64,000 nt of DNA from positions 478,722-542,721 of the forward strand of contig NZ_RDBL01000029.1 in the NCBI RefSeq assembly GCF_008042035.1, read 5' to 3'. Under the pieces are notes generated by a model. That model worked only from the letters and a program-made list of their open reading frames with translations. It had not been told where the DNA came from and ran no database searches. The number at the start of each line of letters is the position of its first letter. The stretch's first letter is position 1. A program made the position numbers and the translations under genes. This document shows, piece after piece, positions 34,622 to 42,838 of this stretch. This DNA is from Streptomyces sp. col6 (lineage in GTDB: Bacteria; Actinomycetota; Actinomycetes; Streptomycetales; Streptomycetaceae).

Positions 34622-36265
34622 GTGAGCGGACCCCTCATCGTCCAGAGCGACAAAACGCTCCTCCTCGAAGTCGACCACGAGCAGGCCGACGCCTGCCGTC
34701 GGGCCATCGCGCCGTTCGCCGAGCTGGAGCGGGCGCCCGAGCACATCCACACGTACCGGCTGACCCCGCTCGGGCTGTGGAACGCCCGCGCGGCCGGGCA
34801 CGACGCCGAGCAGGTCGTGGACGCGCTCGTGACGCACTCGCGCTACCCCGTCCCGCACGCGCTGCTCGTCGACATCGCCGAGACGATGGACCGCTACGGC
34901 CGCCTCACCCTGTCCAAGCACCCCGTGCACGGGCTGGTGCTGACGACGACGGACCGGCCGGTGCTCGAGGAGATCCTCCGCTCGAAGAAGGTCCAGCCGC
35001 TGGTCGGGGCCAGGATCGACCCGGACACCGTCGCCGTGCACCCCTCCGAGCGCGGCCAGGTCAAGCAGACGCTGCTCAAGCTCGGCTGGCCCGCCGAGGA
35101 CCTCGCGGGGTACGTGGACGGCGAGGCGCACCCGATCGAGCTGGACGAGAACGGCTGGGCGCTGCGCCCGTACCAGCAGCAGGCCGTGGACGGCTTCTGG
35201 CACGGCGGGTCCGGCGTCGTCGTGCTGCCCTGCGGCGCGGGCAAGACCCTCGTCGGGGCGGGCGCGATGGCGCAGGCCAAGGCGACCACCCTGATCCTCG
35301 TCACGAACACCGTCTCCGCCCGGCAGTGGAAGCACGAGCTGGTGAAGCGGACCTCGCTGACCGAGGAGGAGATCGGCGAGTACAGCGGGACGCGGAAGGA
35401 GATCCGGCCGGTCACGATCGCCACCTACCAGGTGCTGACGACCCGCAGGAAGGGCGTCTACCCGCACCTGGAGCTGTTCGACTCCCGTGACTGGGGCCTG
35501 GTGATCTACGACGAGGTGCACCTGCTGCCCGCGCCGGTCTTCAAGTTCACCGCCGACCTCCAGGCCCGGCGCCGCCTCGGCCTGACCGCGACGCTGGTCC
35601 GCGAGGACGGCCGCGAGTCGGACGTCTTCTCGCTCATCGGGCCCAAGCGGTTCGACGCGCCGTGGAAGGAGATCGAGGCGCAGGGCTACATCGCCCCGGC
35701 GGACTGCGTCGAGGTCCGGGTCAACCTCACGGACTCGGAGCGCCTCGCGTACGCGACCGCGGAGGCCGAGGAGAAGTACCGGTTCTGCGCGACGACCGCG
35801 ACGAAGCGGAAGGTGACCGAGGCGCTGGTGCGCAAGCACAAGGGCGAGCAGACCCTGGTCATCGGGCAGTACATCGACCAGCTCGACGAGCTGGGTGAGC
35901 ATCTGGACGCCCCGGTGATCAAGGGCGAGACGAGCAACGCGCAGCGCGAGAAGCTGTTCGACGCCTTCCGGGAGGGCGAGCTGAACGTGCTGGTGGTGTC
36001 GAAGGTGGCGAACTTCTCCATCGACCTGCCGGAGGCGACGGTCGCCATCCAGGTGTCGGGGACCTTCGGTTCGCGCCAGGAGGAGGCGCAGCGCCTGGGC
36101 CGGGTGCTGCGGCCGAAGGCCGACGGGCACGAGGCGCGGTTCTACTCGGTCGTCGCGCGCGACACGATCGACCAGGACTTCGCGGCGCACCGCCAGCGCT
36201 TCCTGGCCGAGCAGGGCTACGCGTACCGCATCGTCGACGCGGACGAGCTGCTGTCGGAGAGCTGA
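34622..36265 (+). CDS. DNA repair helicase XPB
   Basis: The 547-residue superfamily 2 helicase matches bacterial XPB: N-terminal ERCC3/XPB damage-recognition-like region (residues 1-165), Walker A LPCGAGKTLVGAGA, DEVH box VIYDEVHLLPAP, motif III LGLTATLVREDG, and motif VI RQEEAQRLGRVLRPKA. It unwinds DNA in an ATP-dependent manner and is thought to act in repair or promoter opening in actinobacteria. The start is GTG 34622 with GGAAGGG upstream. A Helicase_C_3 gene lies 2.4 kb upstream on the same strand. Confidence 0.93.
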   Translation: MSGPLIVQSDKTLLLEVDHEQADACRRAIAPFAELERAPEHIHTYRLTPLGLWNARAAGHDAEQVVDALVTHSRYPVPHALLVDIAETMDRYGRLTLSKHPVHGLVLTTTDRPVLEEILRSKKVQPLVGARIDPDTVAVHPSERGQVKQTLLKLGWPAEDLAGYVDGEAHPIELDENGWALRPYQQQAVDGFWHGGSGVVVLPCGAGKTLVGAGAMAQAKATTLILVTNTVSARQWKHELVKRTSLTEEEIGEYSGTRKEIRPVTIATYQVLTTRRKGVYPHLELFDSRDWGLVIYDEVHLLPAPVFKFTADLQARRRLGLTATLVREDGRESDVFSLIGPKRFDAPWKEIEAQGYIAPADCVEVRVNLTDSERLAYATAEAEEKYRFCATTATKRKVTEALVRKHKGEQTLVIGQYIDQLDELGEHLDAPVIKGETSNAQREKLFDAFREGELNVLVVSKVANFSIDLPEATVAIQVSGTFGSRQEEAQRLGRVLRPKADGHEARFYSVVARDTIDQDFAAHRQRFLAEQGYAYRIVDADELLSES

Positions 36266-36272
36266 GGCAGGG

Positions 36273-36297
36273 GCGGCGGCGCGGTCAGCGCCGCCGC
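36273..36297. terminator. terminator hairpin between XPB and the convergent small gene
   Basis: GCGGCGGCGC and GCGCCGCCGC (10-bp stem) flank a GGTCA loop. The hairpin overlaps the last codons of the 56-residue gene on the minus strand. Confidence 0.6.
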
Positions 36298-36455
36298 ACC
36301 CCCGCCTCCTCCGCGTACTCGCCGAGCACGACGACGCCGAACGCCGCCTGCGCGAACACCTTCACGGCGTGCAGGGCCTCCCAGGCGCGGTTGTGGGGGT
36401 GACCGGGGGCCGCGGTGGCGCCGGTCCTTCGCGGGTCAAGAGTGACGGTACTCAT
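36285..36455 (-). CDS. 56-residue hypothetical protein
   Basis: ATG 36455 begins a 56-codon frame (STVTLDPRRTGATAAPGHPH, HAVKVFAQAAFGVVVLGEYA) with a hydrophobic-amphipathic segment in its second half. It converges with XPB. The same frame runs upstream without a stop into a mirrored copy of the HelD N-terminus, giving a possible 142-codon fusion from GTG 36713; I take 36455 as the ancestral start. I do not recognise a family. Confidence 0.6.
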   Translation of the reverse strand: MSTVTLDPRRTGATAAPGHPHNRAWEALHAVKVFAQAAFGVVVLGEYAEEAGVRRR

Positions 36456-36594
36456 GTATCCATGGTGCTCCGGACGGGTGCGCCGGGGCGTCGGTCCGGA
36501 GGCGGAAGCGGGGCGCGGCCCGCGTACACCTCCGGTCGCACGGCATCCCCTACGGGACGTACGGGACTGCCCCCACCCCGCCCCCGTAAACCGT

Positions 36595-36752
36595 TCGAGG
36601 TTCTGGGCGTCCTCCCGCATGGCGCGCAACGCGGCGCGGGACGCGGCGAGATGGGCGCGCTCATGGGCGAGGGGGTCGGTGGTGGTGTCGCTCTCGAATT
36701 CGTGCGCGGGCACGGTGTTGCCTCCGGCATTCAACGCAGGACGGCGGACCGC
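36595..36752. repeat. left arm of a perfect 158-bp inverted repeat
   Basis: This arm is an exact inverted copy of 36773-36930, by base-by-base comparison at the ends and identical translations through the interior. It holds a mirrored ribosome-binding site, GTG start (36713 on the minus strand) and the first 39-40 codons of the HelD-like gene. Confidence 0.92.
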
Positions 36753-36772
36753 ACACCCCCCAAAGGTGAGAC

Positions 36773-36930
36773 GCGGTCCGCCGTCCTGCGTTGAATGCCG
36801 GAGGCAACACCGTGCCCGCGCACGAATTCGAGAGCGACACCACCACCGACCCCCTCGCCCATGAGCGCGCCCATCTCGCCGCGTCCCGCGCCGCGTTGCG
36901 CGCCATGCGGGAGGACGCCCAGAACCTCGA
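36773..36930. repeat. right arm of a perfect 158-bp inverted repeat
   Basis: This arm covers the upstream region, the GGAGG ribosome-binding site and about 40 codons of the HelD-like gene. It is separated from its mirror by a 20-nt spacer (36753-36772). A transcript crossing both arms could form a 158-bp hairpin burying the start codon. Confidence 0.92.
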
Positions 36931-38881
36931 CATCCGCGATGTCACCGCGAACTGGGTGAACGCGGCGGTGCTCCAGGCCCAGATCGACGAGCGGATCAAG
37001 TCGCTCGCCGACCTCGCGCACACCCCGCTGTTCTTCGGACGCCTGGACTACCTGCACGTGGTCGGCGCCGAGGAGGCGGAGGGCGCCGAGGGCGAGCAGT
37101 TCTACATCGGGCGCCGCCATGTGCACGACGCGGTCGGCGACCCGATGGTGATCGACTGGCGCGCCCCGGTCTCGCAGCCGTTCTACCGGGCCTCCCGCAA
37201 GGACCCGCTGGACGTCGGCCGCAGGCGCCGCTTCGGTTACACGGGCGGCGACCTCACCGCGTACGAGGACGAGCACCTGACCGACCCGGCGGAGGCGGAG
37301 CAGACGAGCAAGCTGCTCCAGGCGGAGATCGAGCGCCCGCGCGTCGGCCCCATGCGGGACATCGTCGCGACGATCCAGCCGGAGCAGGACGAGATCGTCC
37401 GCAGCGAGCTGGGCGGCACGGTCTGCGTCCAGGGAGGCCCCGGCACCGGGAAGACCGCCGTCGGCCTGCACCGGGTCGCGTATCTGCTGTACGCGCACCG
37501 CGAGCGCCTGGCCCGCACCGGCACCCTGGTCGTCGGCCCGAACCGCTCCTTCCTGCACTACATCGAGCAGGTGCTCCCCGCCCTCGGCGAGCTGGAGGTC
37601 AAGCAGGCGACCGTCGAGGACCTGGTGACCGCGCAGATCGAGGTCCGGGGCGCGGACGAGGCGACGGCCGCCGTCGTGAAGGGCGACGCGCGGATGGCGG
37701 AGGTGCTGCGCCGGGCGCTGCGCTCGCACGTCACGCTGCCGACCGAGCCGGTCATGGTGGTGCGCGGCTCACGGCGCTGGCGCGTTCCGGCGTACGAGAT
37801 CGAGGAGATGGTCCAGGAGCTGCTGGCCCGGGACATGCGGTACGGCGCCGCGCACGAGGCGCTGCCCCAGCGCATCGCGCACGCCGTGCTGGTGCGGATG
37901 GAGGAGGCGGGCGAGGCGCCCGACGACCGGGTCCAGAACGCGGTGGCCCGCACCCCCGCCGTGAAGGCGGCCGTCAAGGCGATCTGGCCGGCGGTCGACC
38001 CGGCGAAACTGGTCCTGCGGCTGCTGTCCGACGCGGAGTTCCTGGCGGAGCACGCGGAGGGACTGCTGACCGAGGACGAGCGGAAGGCGATCCTGTGGGC
38101 CAAGCCGGCGCGCAGCGTGAAGTCCGCGAAGTGGTCGGCGGCGGACGCGGTCCTGATCGACGAGGCGGCAGACCTGGTGGCACGTACGCACTCGCTGGGC
38201 CATGTCGTGATCGACGAGGCCCAGGACCTCTCCCCCATGCAGTACCGCGCGGTCGGCCGCCGCTGCTCGACCGGTTCCGCCACCGTCCTCGGCGACCTCG
38301 CACAGGGCACGACCCCGTGGTCGACGCAGAGCTGGGAGCAGGCGCTGCACCACCTGGGCAAGGCGGACGCGCTGGTGGAGGAGCTGACGGCCGGTTTCCG
38401 CGTGCCGCGCGATGTGATCGCGTACGCCTCCCGGCTGCTCCCGGTGATCTCGCCGGGGCTGACGCCGGTGGAGTCGGTGCGTGAGTCGCCCGGTTCGCTC
38501 TCCGTGCGGGAGGTGGCCTCCGGTGTCCTGGACGCGGCGGTGATCGCGGCCTGCGAGGAGTCCCTGGCGCACGAGGGGTCGATCGGTCTGATCGCCGCCG
38601 ACGCCCGCGTCCCGGCCCTGGCCGACGCGCTCACGGCGGCCGGTCACACGTATCTCTCCCCCGGTCAGGAGACGACCGCCGAGTCCCGGCTGACGCTGGT
38701 CCCGGCCTCGCTGGCGAAGGGCCTGGAGTACGACTACGTGGTGCTGGACGAACCGGCCGCCGTGGTCGACGGCGAACCGGACGAGCGCACGGGCCTGCGC
38801 CGGCTGTACGTGGCGCTGACCCGTGCGGTCTCCGGGCTGACAGTGCTTCACGCGGCTTCGCTGCCGGAGCAGTTGGTGTAA
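36812..38881 (+). CDS. HelD-like UvrD/Rep-type helicase (RNA polymerase recycling)
   Basis: The 689-residue protein matches actinobacterial HelD: an N-terminal coiled coil (AHERAHLAASRAALRAMRED, AAVLQAQIDERIKSLADLAH), the VIDWRAPVSQPFYRA segment, Walker A VQGGPGTGKTAVGL (about residue 208), Walker B HVVIDEAQDLSPMQYRAV and motif VI-like LRRLYVALTRAVSG. HelD proteins use ATP to release stalled RNA polymerase and, in some actinomycetes, protect it from rifamycins. GGAGG lies 7 nt before GTG 36812. About 40 N-terminal codons are mirrored upstream. Confidence 0.9.
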   Translation: MPAHEFESDTTTDPLAHERAHLAASRAALRAMREDAQNLDIRDVTANWVNAAVLQAQIDERIKSLADLAHTPLFFGRLDYLHVVGAEEAEGAEGEQFYIGRRHVHDAVGDPMVIDWRAPVSQPFYRASRKDPLDVGRRRRFGYTGGDLTAYEDEHLTDPAEAEQTSKLLQAEIERPRVGPMRDIVATIQPEQDEIVRSELGGTVCVQGGPGTGKTAVGLHRVAYLLYAHRERLARTGTLVVGPNRSFLHYIEQVLPALGELEVKQATVEDLVTAQIEVRGADEATAAVVKGDARMAEVLRRALRSHVTLPTEPVMVVRGSRRWRVPAYEIEEMVQELLARDMRYGAAHEALPQRIAHAVLVRMEEAGEAPDDRVQNAVARTPAVKAAVKAIWPAVDPAKLVLRLLSDAEFLAEHAEGLLTEDERKAILWAKPARSVKSAKWSAADAVLIDEAADLVARTHSLGHVVIDEAQDLSPMQYRAVGRRCSTGSATVLGDLAQGTTPWSTQSWEQALHHLGKADALVEELTAGFRVPRDVIAYASRLLPVISPGLTPVESVRESPGSLSVREVASGVLDAAVIAACEESLAHEGSIGLIAADARVPALADALTAAGHTYLSPGQETTAESRLTLVPASLAKGLEYDYVVLDEPAAVVDGEPDERTGLRRLYVALTRAVSGLTVLHAASLPEQLV

Positions 38882-38935
38882 AGAGGGAGCGGGAGCGGGA
38901 GGACCCTCGCGTCCACTCCCGCCCCCGCCCGGTCA

Positions 38936-41575
38936 TCATCCCGCCGTGCAGGCCCGCCCGTTCAGCTTCACGGTGCCCGGGTCGGCCGCCGGGCCCGTAC
39001 GGCTGCTGTTGAACCCGAAGTCGATAGAGGCCCCGGGCGCGAGCGTCCGGTTCCAGGACAGCGGCGCGGCCGTCACCGTCCGCCCGTACTGGCCGATCTC
39101 GGCGCTCCAGGTGTGGCTGAGCTTCTGGTCGCCCGGCAGCAGCCAGGTCAGGGACCACGGGGTGACGGCCTCGCTGCCGGTGTTCTTCACCGTGACCGTG
39201 GTGGTCGAGCCGGTGCTCCACGGGTGCGAGGAGTACATCACCGTGCAGGCGCGCTCCGGTCCGGCGCCGTCGCCCGCGTCGTCCAGGTAGGAGGCGACGA
39301 AGGCCAGCGGCGCGTTCCAGTTGATGGCGACCTCATTGGTGGCGTACGAGCCGTTGTCGTCGAGGTAGCACATCGCGGCGGCGCAGCCCTTGAGCTTGGC
39401 GGCGGCCTCCGGGTCGCCCGAGGTGGGCGCGGTCAGGTTCGGCCCGCCCGCGAGGGACCCGGCCGGCGGGTGCGGCAGGGACGGGTCCGACTCGTGCGCC
39501 CAGAACCGGTGGTGCTGGTTCTGCGAGAACCGCTCGCCGTAGCCGGTGACATACGACTGGTTGAGCGGGTTGCGCCCGAACAGGTAGTCCGCGCCGCGCA
39601 GGACGGCGTCCCGGTATCCGGCCTCGCCGGTGAGGTCGGCGGCGGTGGCCAGCACGATCATGTTGTTGAGGACCTGGCTGTTGGAGCCCCAGACGTAGTT
39701 CTGGTCCTTCGGCGCGTACGGCACGCCGTACAGCTGGTCCGCGGTCTGCGCCGCGTACCGGTCGGCGGCCGTGGTGACCACGGACCGTACGTCGGCGAGC
39801 TGCGCGGACGTCAGGTCGTTCGGGACCGTGGCCAGGGTCAGCACGCCGAGCCCGGCGGTGCCGCCCCACCACATGCCGCCGTCGGCGGGGAACGCCGCGT
39901 CCACGTCACCGTGGAGCGGCGAGTCGAGCAGCGCCTGCCGGTAGGTGTCCTTGCCCGTGGTGGTGAACAGCTCGGCGGCGGCCCAGTAGAACTCGTCGCT
40001 CACGTCGTTGTCCTCGTACGTCCCGCCCCCGACCCCGTCGGCCGGGCTGGCGTACACCGCCGGGTGGGCCTTCGCGGCGGCCCATGCCGTCTCGGCGGCG
40101 GTACGGCACTTCGCCGCGAAGTCCGCGTCGTACGGGGCGTACAGCCGGGCGCACTGGGCGGCGGTCGCGGCGAGGTTCAGGGTGGCGGCGGTCGTCGGCG
40201 GGTGCAGTTCGCGCTGCTCCGGGTCGAGTTCGGGCCGCATCGGGATGCCGGTCCAGTTGGCGTCGTGCACCTTGTGGTGCACCATGCCGGCCAGCGGCTT
40301 CCCGGCCGGGACCTGCATGCGCAGCAGGAAGTCCAGCTCCCAGCGCGCCTCGTCGAGGATGTCCGGCACCTCGTTGCCGTGCTCGGGCACCCGCAGCGCG
40401 CCGTCGCCCAGCTCGGCGGACTCCGCGCCGTCGGCGGTCAGCGTCCTCTCGTAGGTGTCCATCAACTCGGCGACCGCGATGCCGCCATTGACGACGTATT
40501 TGCCGTGGTCCCCGGCGTCGTACCAGCCGCCGCGCACATCGAGCCGGTAGTCGCAGACGCCCGCCTGGCACGGCACGTCCGTGTCGCCCTTGTTCGGCGC
40601 CACACCGAGGTGGCCGGCCGGGCGCGCGTACTCCGCGCCGACGAGGTCCGCGTCGATCGCGATGCCGCTGCGGTTCTGGTAGAAGTACGCCAGCGAGTCG
40701 GACCGCAGCCCGTCGTAGAGGTCCGCGCGGATCGAGAACGGCTCGCTGACCTGCCCGTCCGCCTCGACCGTGAAGCCGTCACCGGTCGCGGTGGCGTCGC
40801 TGAAGTCGAAGGTGTGCACGTTCTGCCGCGAGGTCGGGTCCTCGCCGCCCGGCACGGTGGTCCCGCTCGCGACGGTCGCCCCGTCGGCGGCCTTCAGCTT
40901 CCACGGCAGCGGGTCGGCGGCGTCGGTGACCAGGGTGCCGGTCTTGGGGCCCTTGGGCAGGTAGCCGACCTGGTTGACGCGTACGGGCGACCCGGTGTCG
41001 GGCTCGTACACGGGCGGCTCGGCGCCCCCGCGCAGCGACACGTCGTCCACACAGAAGGTGGCCGCCGCCGCACCCCCGCCGACCTGGAAGGCGACCTGCG
41101 CCCCGTCCTGGTCGGCGCTCGCGGTGAAGACGTGGGTGAAGGGGGCCGCCTCCGCGTCGATGTGATCGGTCGCGGAGAGGTCGGCGGTGTAGGGATCGGT
41201 CGCCATTTGCACGTTGGTGTGAATGGAGAGCGGCGCGCTCGAACTCGCCGTGTACGTCAGCGTGTACGTCTCCCCCGCCACGAGCGGGATGTCGTTCTGC
41301 CCGATGATCGCGTCCCACGGGTTGGCGGTCCCGGCCGGTACGTCGGCGCAGAGCCGCCCGTCGACCACGGCGACGGGCGCGTTGGCCGTGGACCACCAGG
41401 GCGCGGTCCCGGCGGAGAAGTCACCGTTGGTGATCTGCTCCGGCGCGGGCTCGTCGTCGGCGGCAGCGGCGGCCCCGGGCGCGGTGAGGAGGCCACCGCA
41501 GAGGGCGGCCAGAGCCACCACGCCGAACACACGACGTCTGCGCCGGACGGGGGACGGGGGCGAGAAGGCGTTCAC
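38936..41575 (-). CDS. secreted glycoside hydrolase family 9 cellulase with CBM4/9 and CBM2
   Basis: The 879-residue enzyme has an RRRRR-rich signal peptide (about residues 1-39), a CBM4/9-like module (ITNGDFSAGTAPWWST to VDDVSL), a CelD-type Ig domain (VRVNQVGYLPKGPKTG) and a GH9 (alpha/alpha)6 barrel. Catalytic motifs are GGWYDAGDHGKY (Asp pair), TGYGERFSQNQHHRFW (His motif) and YATNEVAINWNAPL (acid Glu). A C-terminal CBM2 spans about residues 776-879. It cleaves cellulose outside the cell. AAGG lies 7 nt before GTG 41575. Two CebR boxes precede it, so cellobiose-type sugars probably induce it. Confidence 0.93.
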   Translation of the reverse strand: MNAFSPPSPVRRRRRVFGVVALAALCGGLLTAPGAAAAADDEPAPEQITNGDFSAGTAPWWSTANAPVAVVDGRLCADVPAGTANPWDAIIGQNDIPLVAGETYTLTYTASSSAPLSIHTNVQMATDPYTADLSATDHIDAEAAPFTHVFTASADQDGAQVAFQVGGGAAAATFCVDDVSLRGGAEPPVYEPDTGSPVRVNQVGYLPKGPKTGTLVTDAADPLPWKLKAADGATVASGTTVPGGEDPTSRQNVHTFDFSDATATGDGFTVEADGQVSEPFSIRADLYDGLRSDSLAYFYQNRSGIAIDADLVGAEYARPAGHLGVAPNKGDTDVPCQAGVCDYRLDVRGGWYDAGDHGKYVVNGGIAVAELMDTYERTLTADGAESAELGDGALRVPEHGNEVPDILDEARWELDFLLRMQVPAGKPLAGMVHHKVHDANWTGIPMRPELDPEQRELHPPTTAATLNLAATAAQCARLYAPYDADFAAKCRTAAETAWAAAKAHPAVYASPADGVGGGTYEDNDVSDEFYWAAAELFTTTGKDTYRQALLDSPLHGDVDAAFPADGGMWWGGTAGLGVLTLATVPNDLTSAQLADVRSVVTTAADRYAAQTADQLYGVPYAPKDQNYVWGSNSQVLNNMIVLATAADLTGEAGYRDAVLRGADYLFGRNPLNQSYVTGYGERFSQNQHHRFWAHESDPSLPHPPAGSLAGGPNLTAPTSGDPEAAAKLKGCAAAMCYLDDNGSYATNEVAINWNAPLAFVASYLDDAGDGAGPERACTVMYSSHPWSTGSTTTVTVKNTGSEAVTPWSLTWLLPGDQKLSHTWSAEIGQYGRTVTAAPLSWNRTLAPGASIDFGFNSSRTGPAADPGTVKLNGRACTAG

Positions 41576-41610
41576 CGGGAGCCTTTCGACGTGGGGGCCG
41601 GAGACAGGGA

Positions 41611-41624
41611 TGGGAGCGCTCCCA
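41611..41624. promoter_or_regulatory. CebR operator, perfect
   Basis: TGGGAGCGCTCCCA matches the known CebR box exactly and sits 36 bp upstream of the cellulase start. CebR is the cello-oligosaccharide-sensing repressor of streptomycetes. Confidence 0.92.
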
Positions 41625-41655
41625 CAACAGATGGGCATGCCGGGGAGGCGCACCA

Positions 41656-41669
41656 TGGGAGCGGTCCCA
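41656..41669. promoter_or_regulatory. CebR operator, one mismatch
   Basis: TGGGAGCGGTCCCA differs from the CebR box at one position and lies 45 bp centre-to-centre from the first box. Confidence 0.8.
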
Positions 41670-41739
41670 TCGCTGCGCAGTCATTGTGGGGCGAGGGGCG
41701 CCTGATGCGCCAGGGTCATGACAGGACGAGGTTGCGAAA

Positions 41740-41790
41740 CCAGCCCCTCCGGCGCTTGAGGAGCGGGGGTCCGGGGGCAGCGCCCCCGCG
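41740..41790. repeat. variant of the dispersed intergenic repeat
   Basis: CCTCCGGCGCTTGAGGAGCG shares the CCGGCGnTTGAGGA core with copies near 21.7 and 34.5 kb and overlaps the left end of the perfect hairpin at 41773. Confidence 0.75.
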
Positions 41791-41877
41791 CAGACAGCCC
41801 GCGCCGGGCGGGGCGGGCCGCACACCACCGCACCCGCCCCGCCCGGCGCGGGCTGTCTGCGCGGGGGCGCTGCCCCC
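41773..41877. terminator. perfect 45-bp inverted repeat hairpin downstream of cutC
   Basis: Arms 41773-41817 and 41833-41877 are perfectly complementary over 45 nt with a 15-nt loop. It begins 21 nt past the cutC stop on the minus strand, so it can terminate cutC transcription before the CebR region. The stem is far longer than a normal terminator. Confidence 0.85.
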
Positions 41878-41897
41878 CACGCACCCCGCCCCCGCGG

Positions 41898-42587
41898 CTA
41901 CGCGTCCAGCACGTCCCGCCACTCCCGTACCGCCGCCGCGTCCACCGGCCCGGACCAGCCCCGCGGCCGGGCGGCACCACCGATGTGCACCGCATCGATC
42001 CCCGCGGCCAGCAACTCCGGCAGATGCTCCAGCCGGAGCCCGCCGCCCACAAGGATCCGCGGCTCGTACCCCGGCTCGCCCGCGCGCCCCGCCTCGGCCA
42101 CCAGCGTCGGAATCCCCGCGTCCACCCCGGCGGCCGCCCCGGCCGTCAGATACGTGTCCAGCCCCGGCAGATCCGCCAGGGCCTTCCGCAGGGCATCCCT
42201 GTCCGCCGCCCGGTCGATCGCACGGTGGAACGTCCAGCGGCACCCGTCCAGCTCGGCGACCAGCCGCTCGACCGCCACCAGGTCCGGATTGCCGTCCGCG
42301 TCCAGGAAGCCGAGCACGAACTCGTCCGCACCCTCCGCCCGCAGCTCACGCGCCTTGCGTACGAGTATGTCGACATCGCCGGCCGCGAAGCCGTCGGCGA
42401 CCCTGAGCATCACGCGCAGCGGAATGTCCACCGCGGCGCGGATCGCCGCGAAGGTCGCACAGGACGGGGTGAGGCCGTCCGCCGCCATGTCGGTGACCAG
42501 CTCAAGCCGGTCCGCACCACCCGCCCGGGCAGCGACCGCGTCCTCCGCGTCGAGAGCGATCACCTCCAGGACTGCACGGTTGCTCAT
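41898..42587 (-). CDS. cutC: CutC family protein
   Basis: The 229-residue TIM-barrel protein matches CutC: VLEVIALDAEDAVAARAGGA then DRLELVTDMAADGLTPS near the N-terminus, FHRAIDRAADRDALRKAL (His/Arg strand) and the glycine-rich ILVGGGLRLEHL. CutC was named for copper homeostasis but its activity is unclear. It diverges from copA with 251 bp between starts. A GGAGG lies about 12 nt before ATG 42587. Confidence 0.9.
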   Translation of the reverse strand: MSNRAVLEVIALDAEDAVAARAGGADRLELVTDMAADGLTPSCATFAAIRAAVDIPLRVMLRVADGFAAGDVDILVRKARELRAEGADEFVLGFLDADGNPDLVAVERLVAELDGCRWTFHRAIDRAADRDALRKALADLPGLDTYLTAGAAAGVDAGIPTLVAEAGRAGEPGYEPRILVGGGLRLEHLPELLAAGIDAVHIGGAARPRGWSGPVDAAAVREWRDVLDA

Positions 42588-42797
42588 GGGAACCCAATCC
42601 TCCAGGAAGCAGCTACAGGTCTAGTCCAATGGCCCAGCCTACGGGGCGGTAGGCCGGGGGCGCAGCCCCACCGTGAACGTGAAGATACGCGAGGTCAAAC
42701 GCGTGACGGACGACCGCTCACGGGGCGGCCCGCGCATCCACGGCGGATCACCCTTGCCCCGACATAGGGGGTGGGGGTATACATGAAGCAGAGGGAG

Positions 42798-42814
42798 ATA
42801 CCCCCAGGGGGTAT
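42798..42814. promoter_or_regulatory. CsoR-type operator at the copA promoter
   Basis: ATACCCCCAGGGGGTAT is a perfect palindrome with the AT-flanked G/C tract typical of copper-sensing CsoR operators. It overlaps the TATATA likely to be the copA -10 box. A partial site (TAGGGGGTGGGGGTATA) lies at about 42765-42781. Confidence 0.8.
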
Positions 42815-42838
42815 ATAGAAGCCGATCGAGGAGGGCCC

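Noticed and set aside
36595..36930. rifamycin-associated element as the explanation of the HelD inverted repeat
   Set aside because: Such elements are short palindromes in the promoter; this is a 158-bp copy of coding DNA.
41740..41880. insertion sequence terminal repeat
   Set aside because: No transposase and no target duplication; the structure is a single hairpin with a 15-nt loop.
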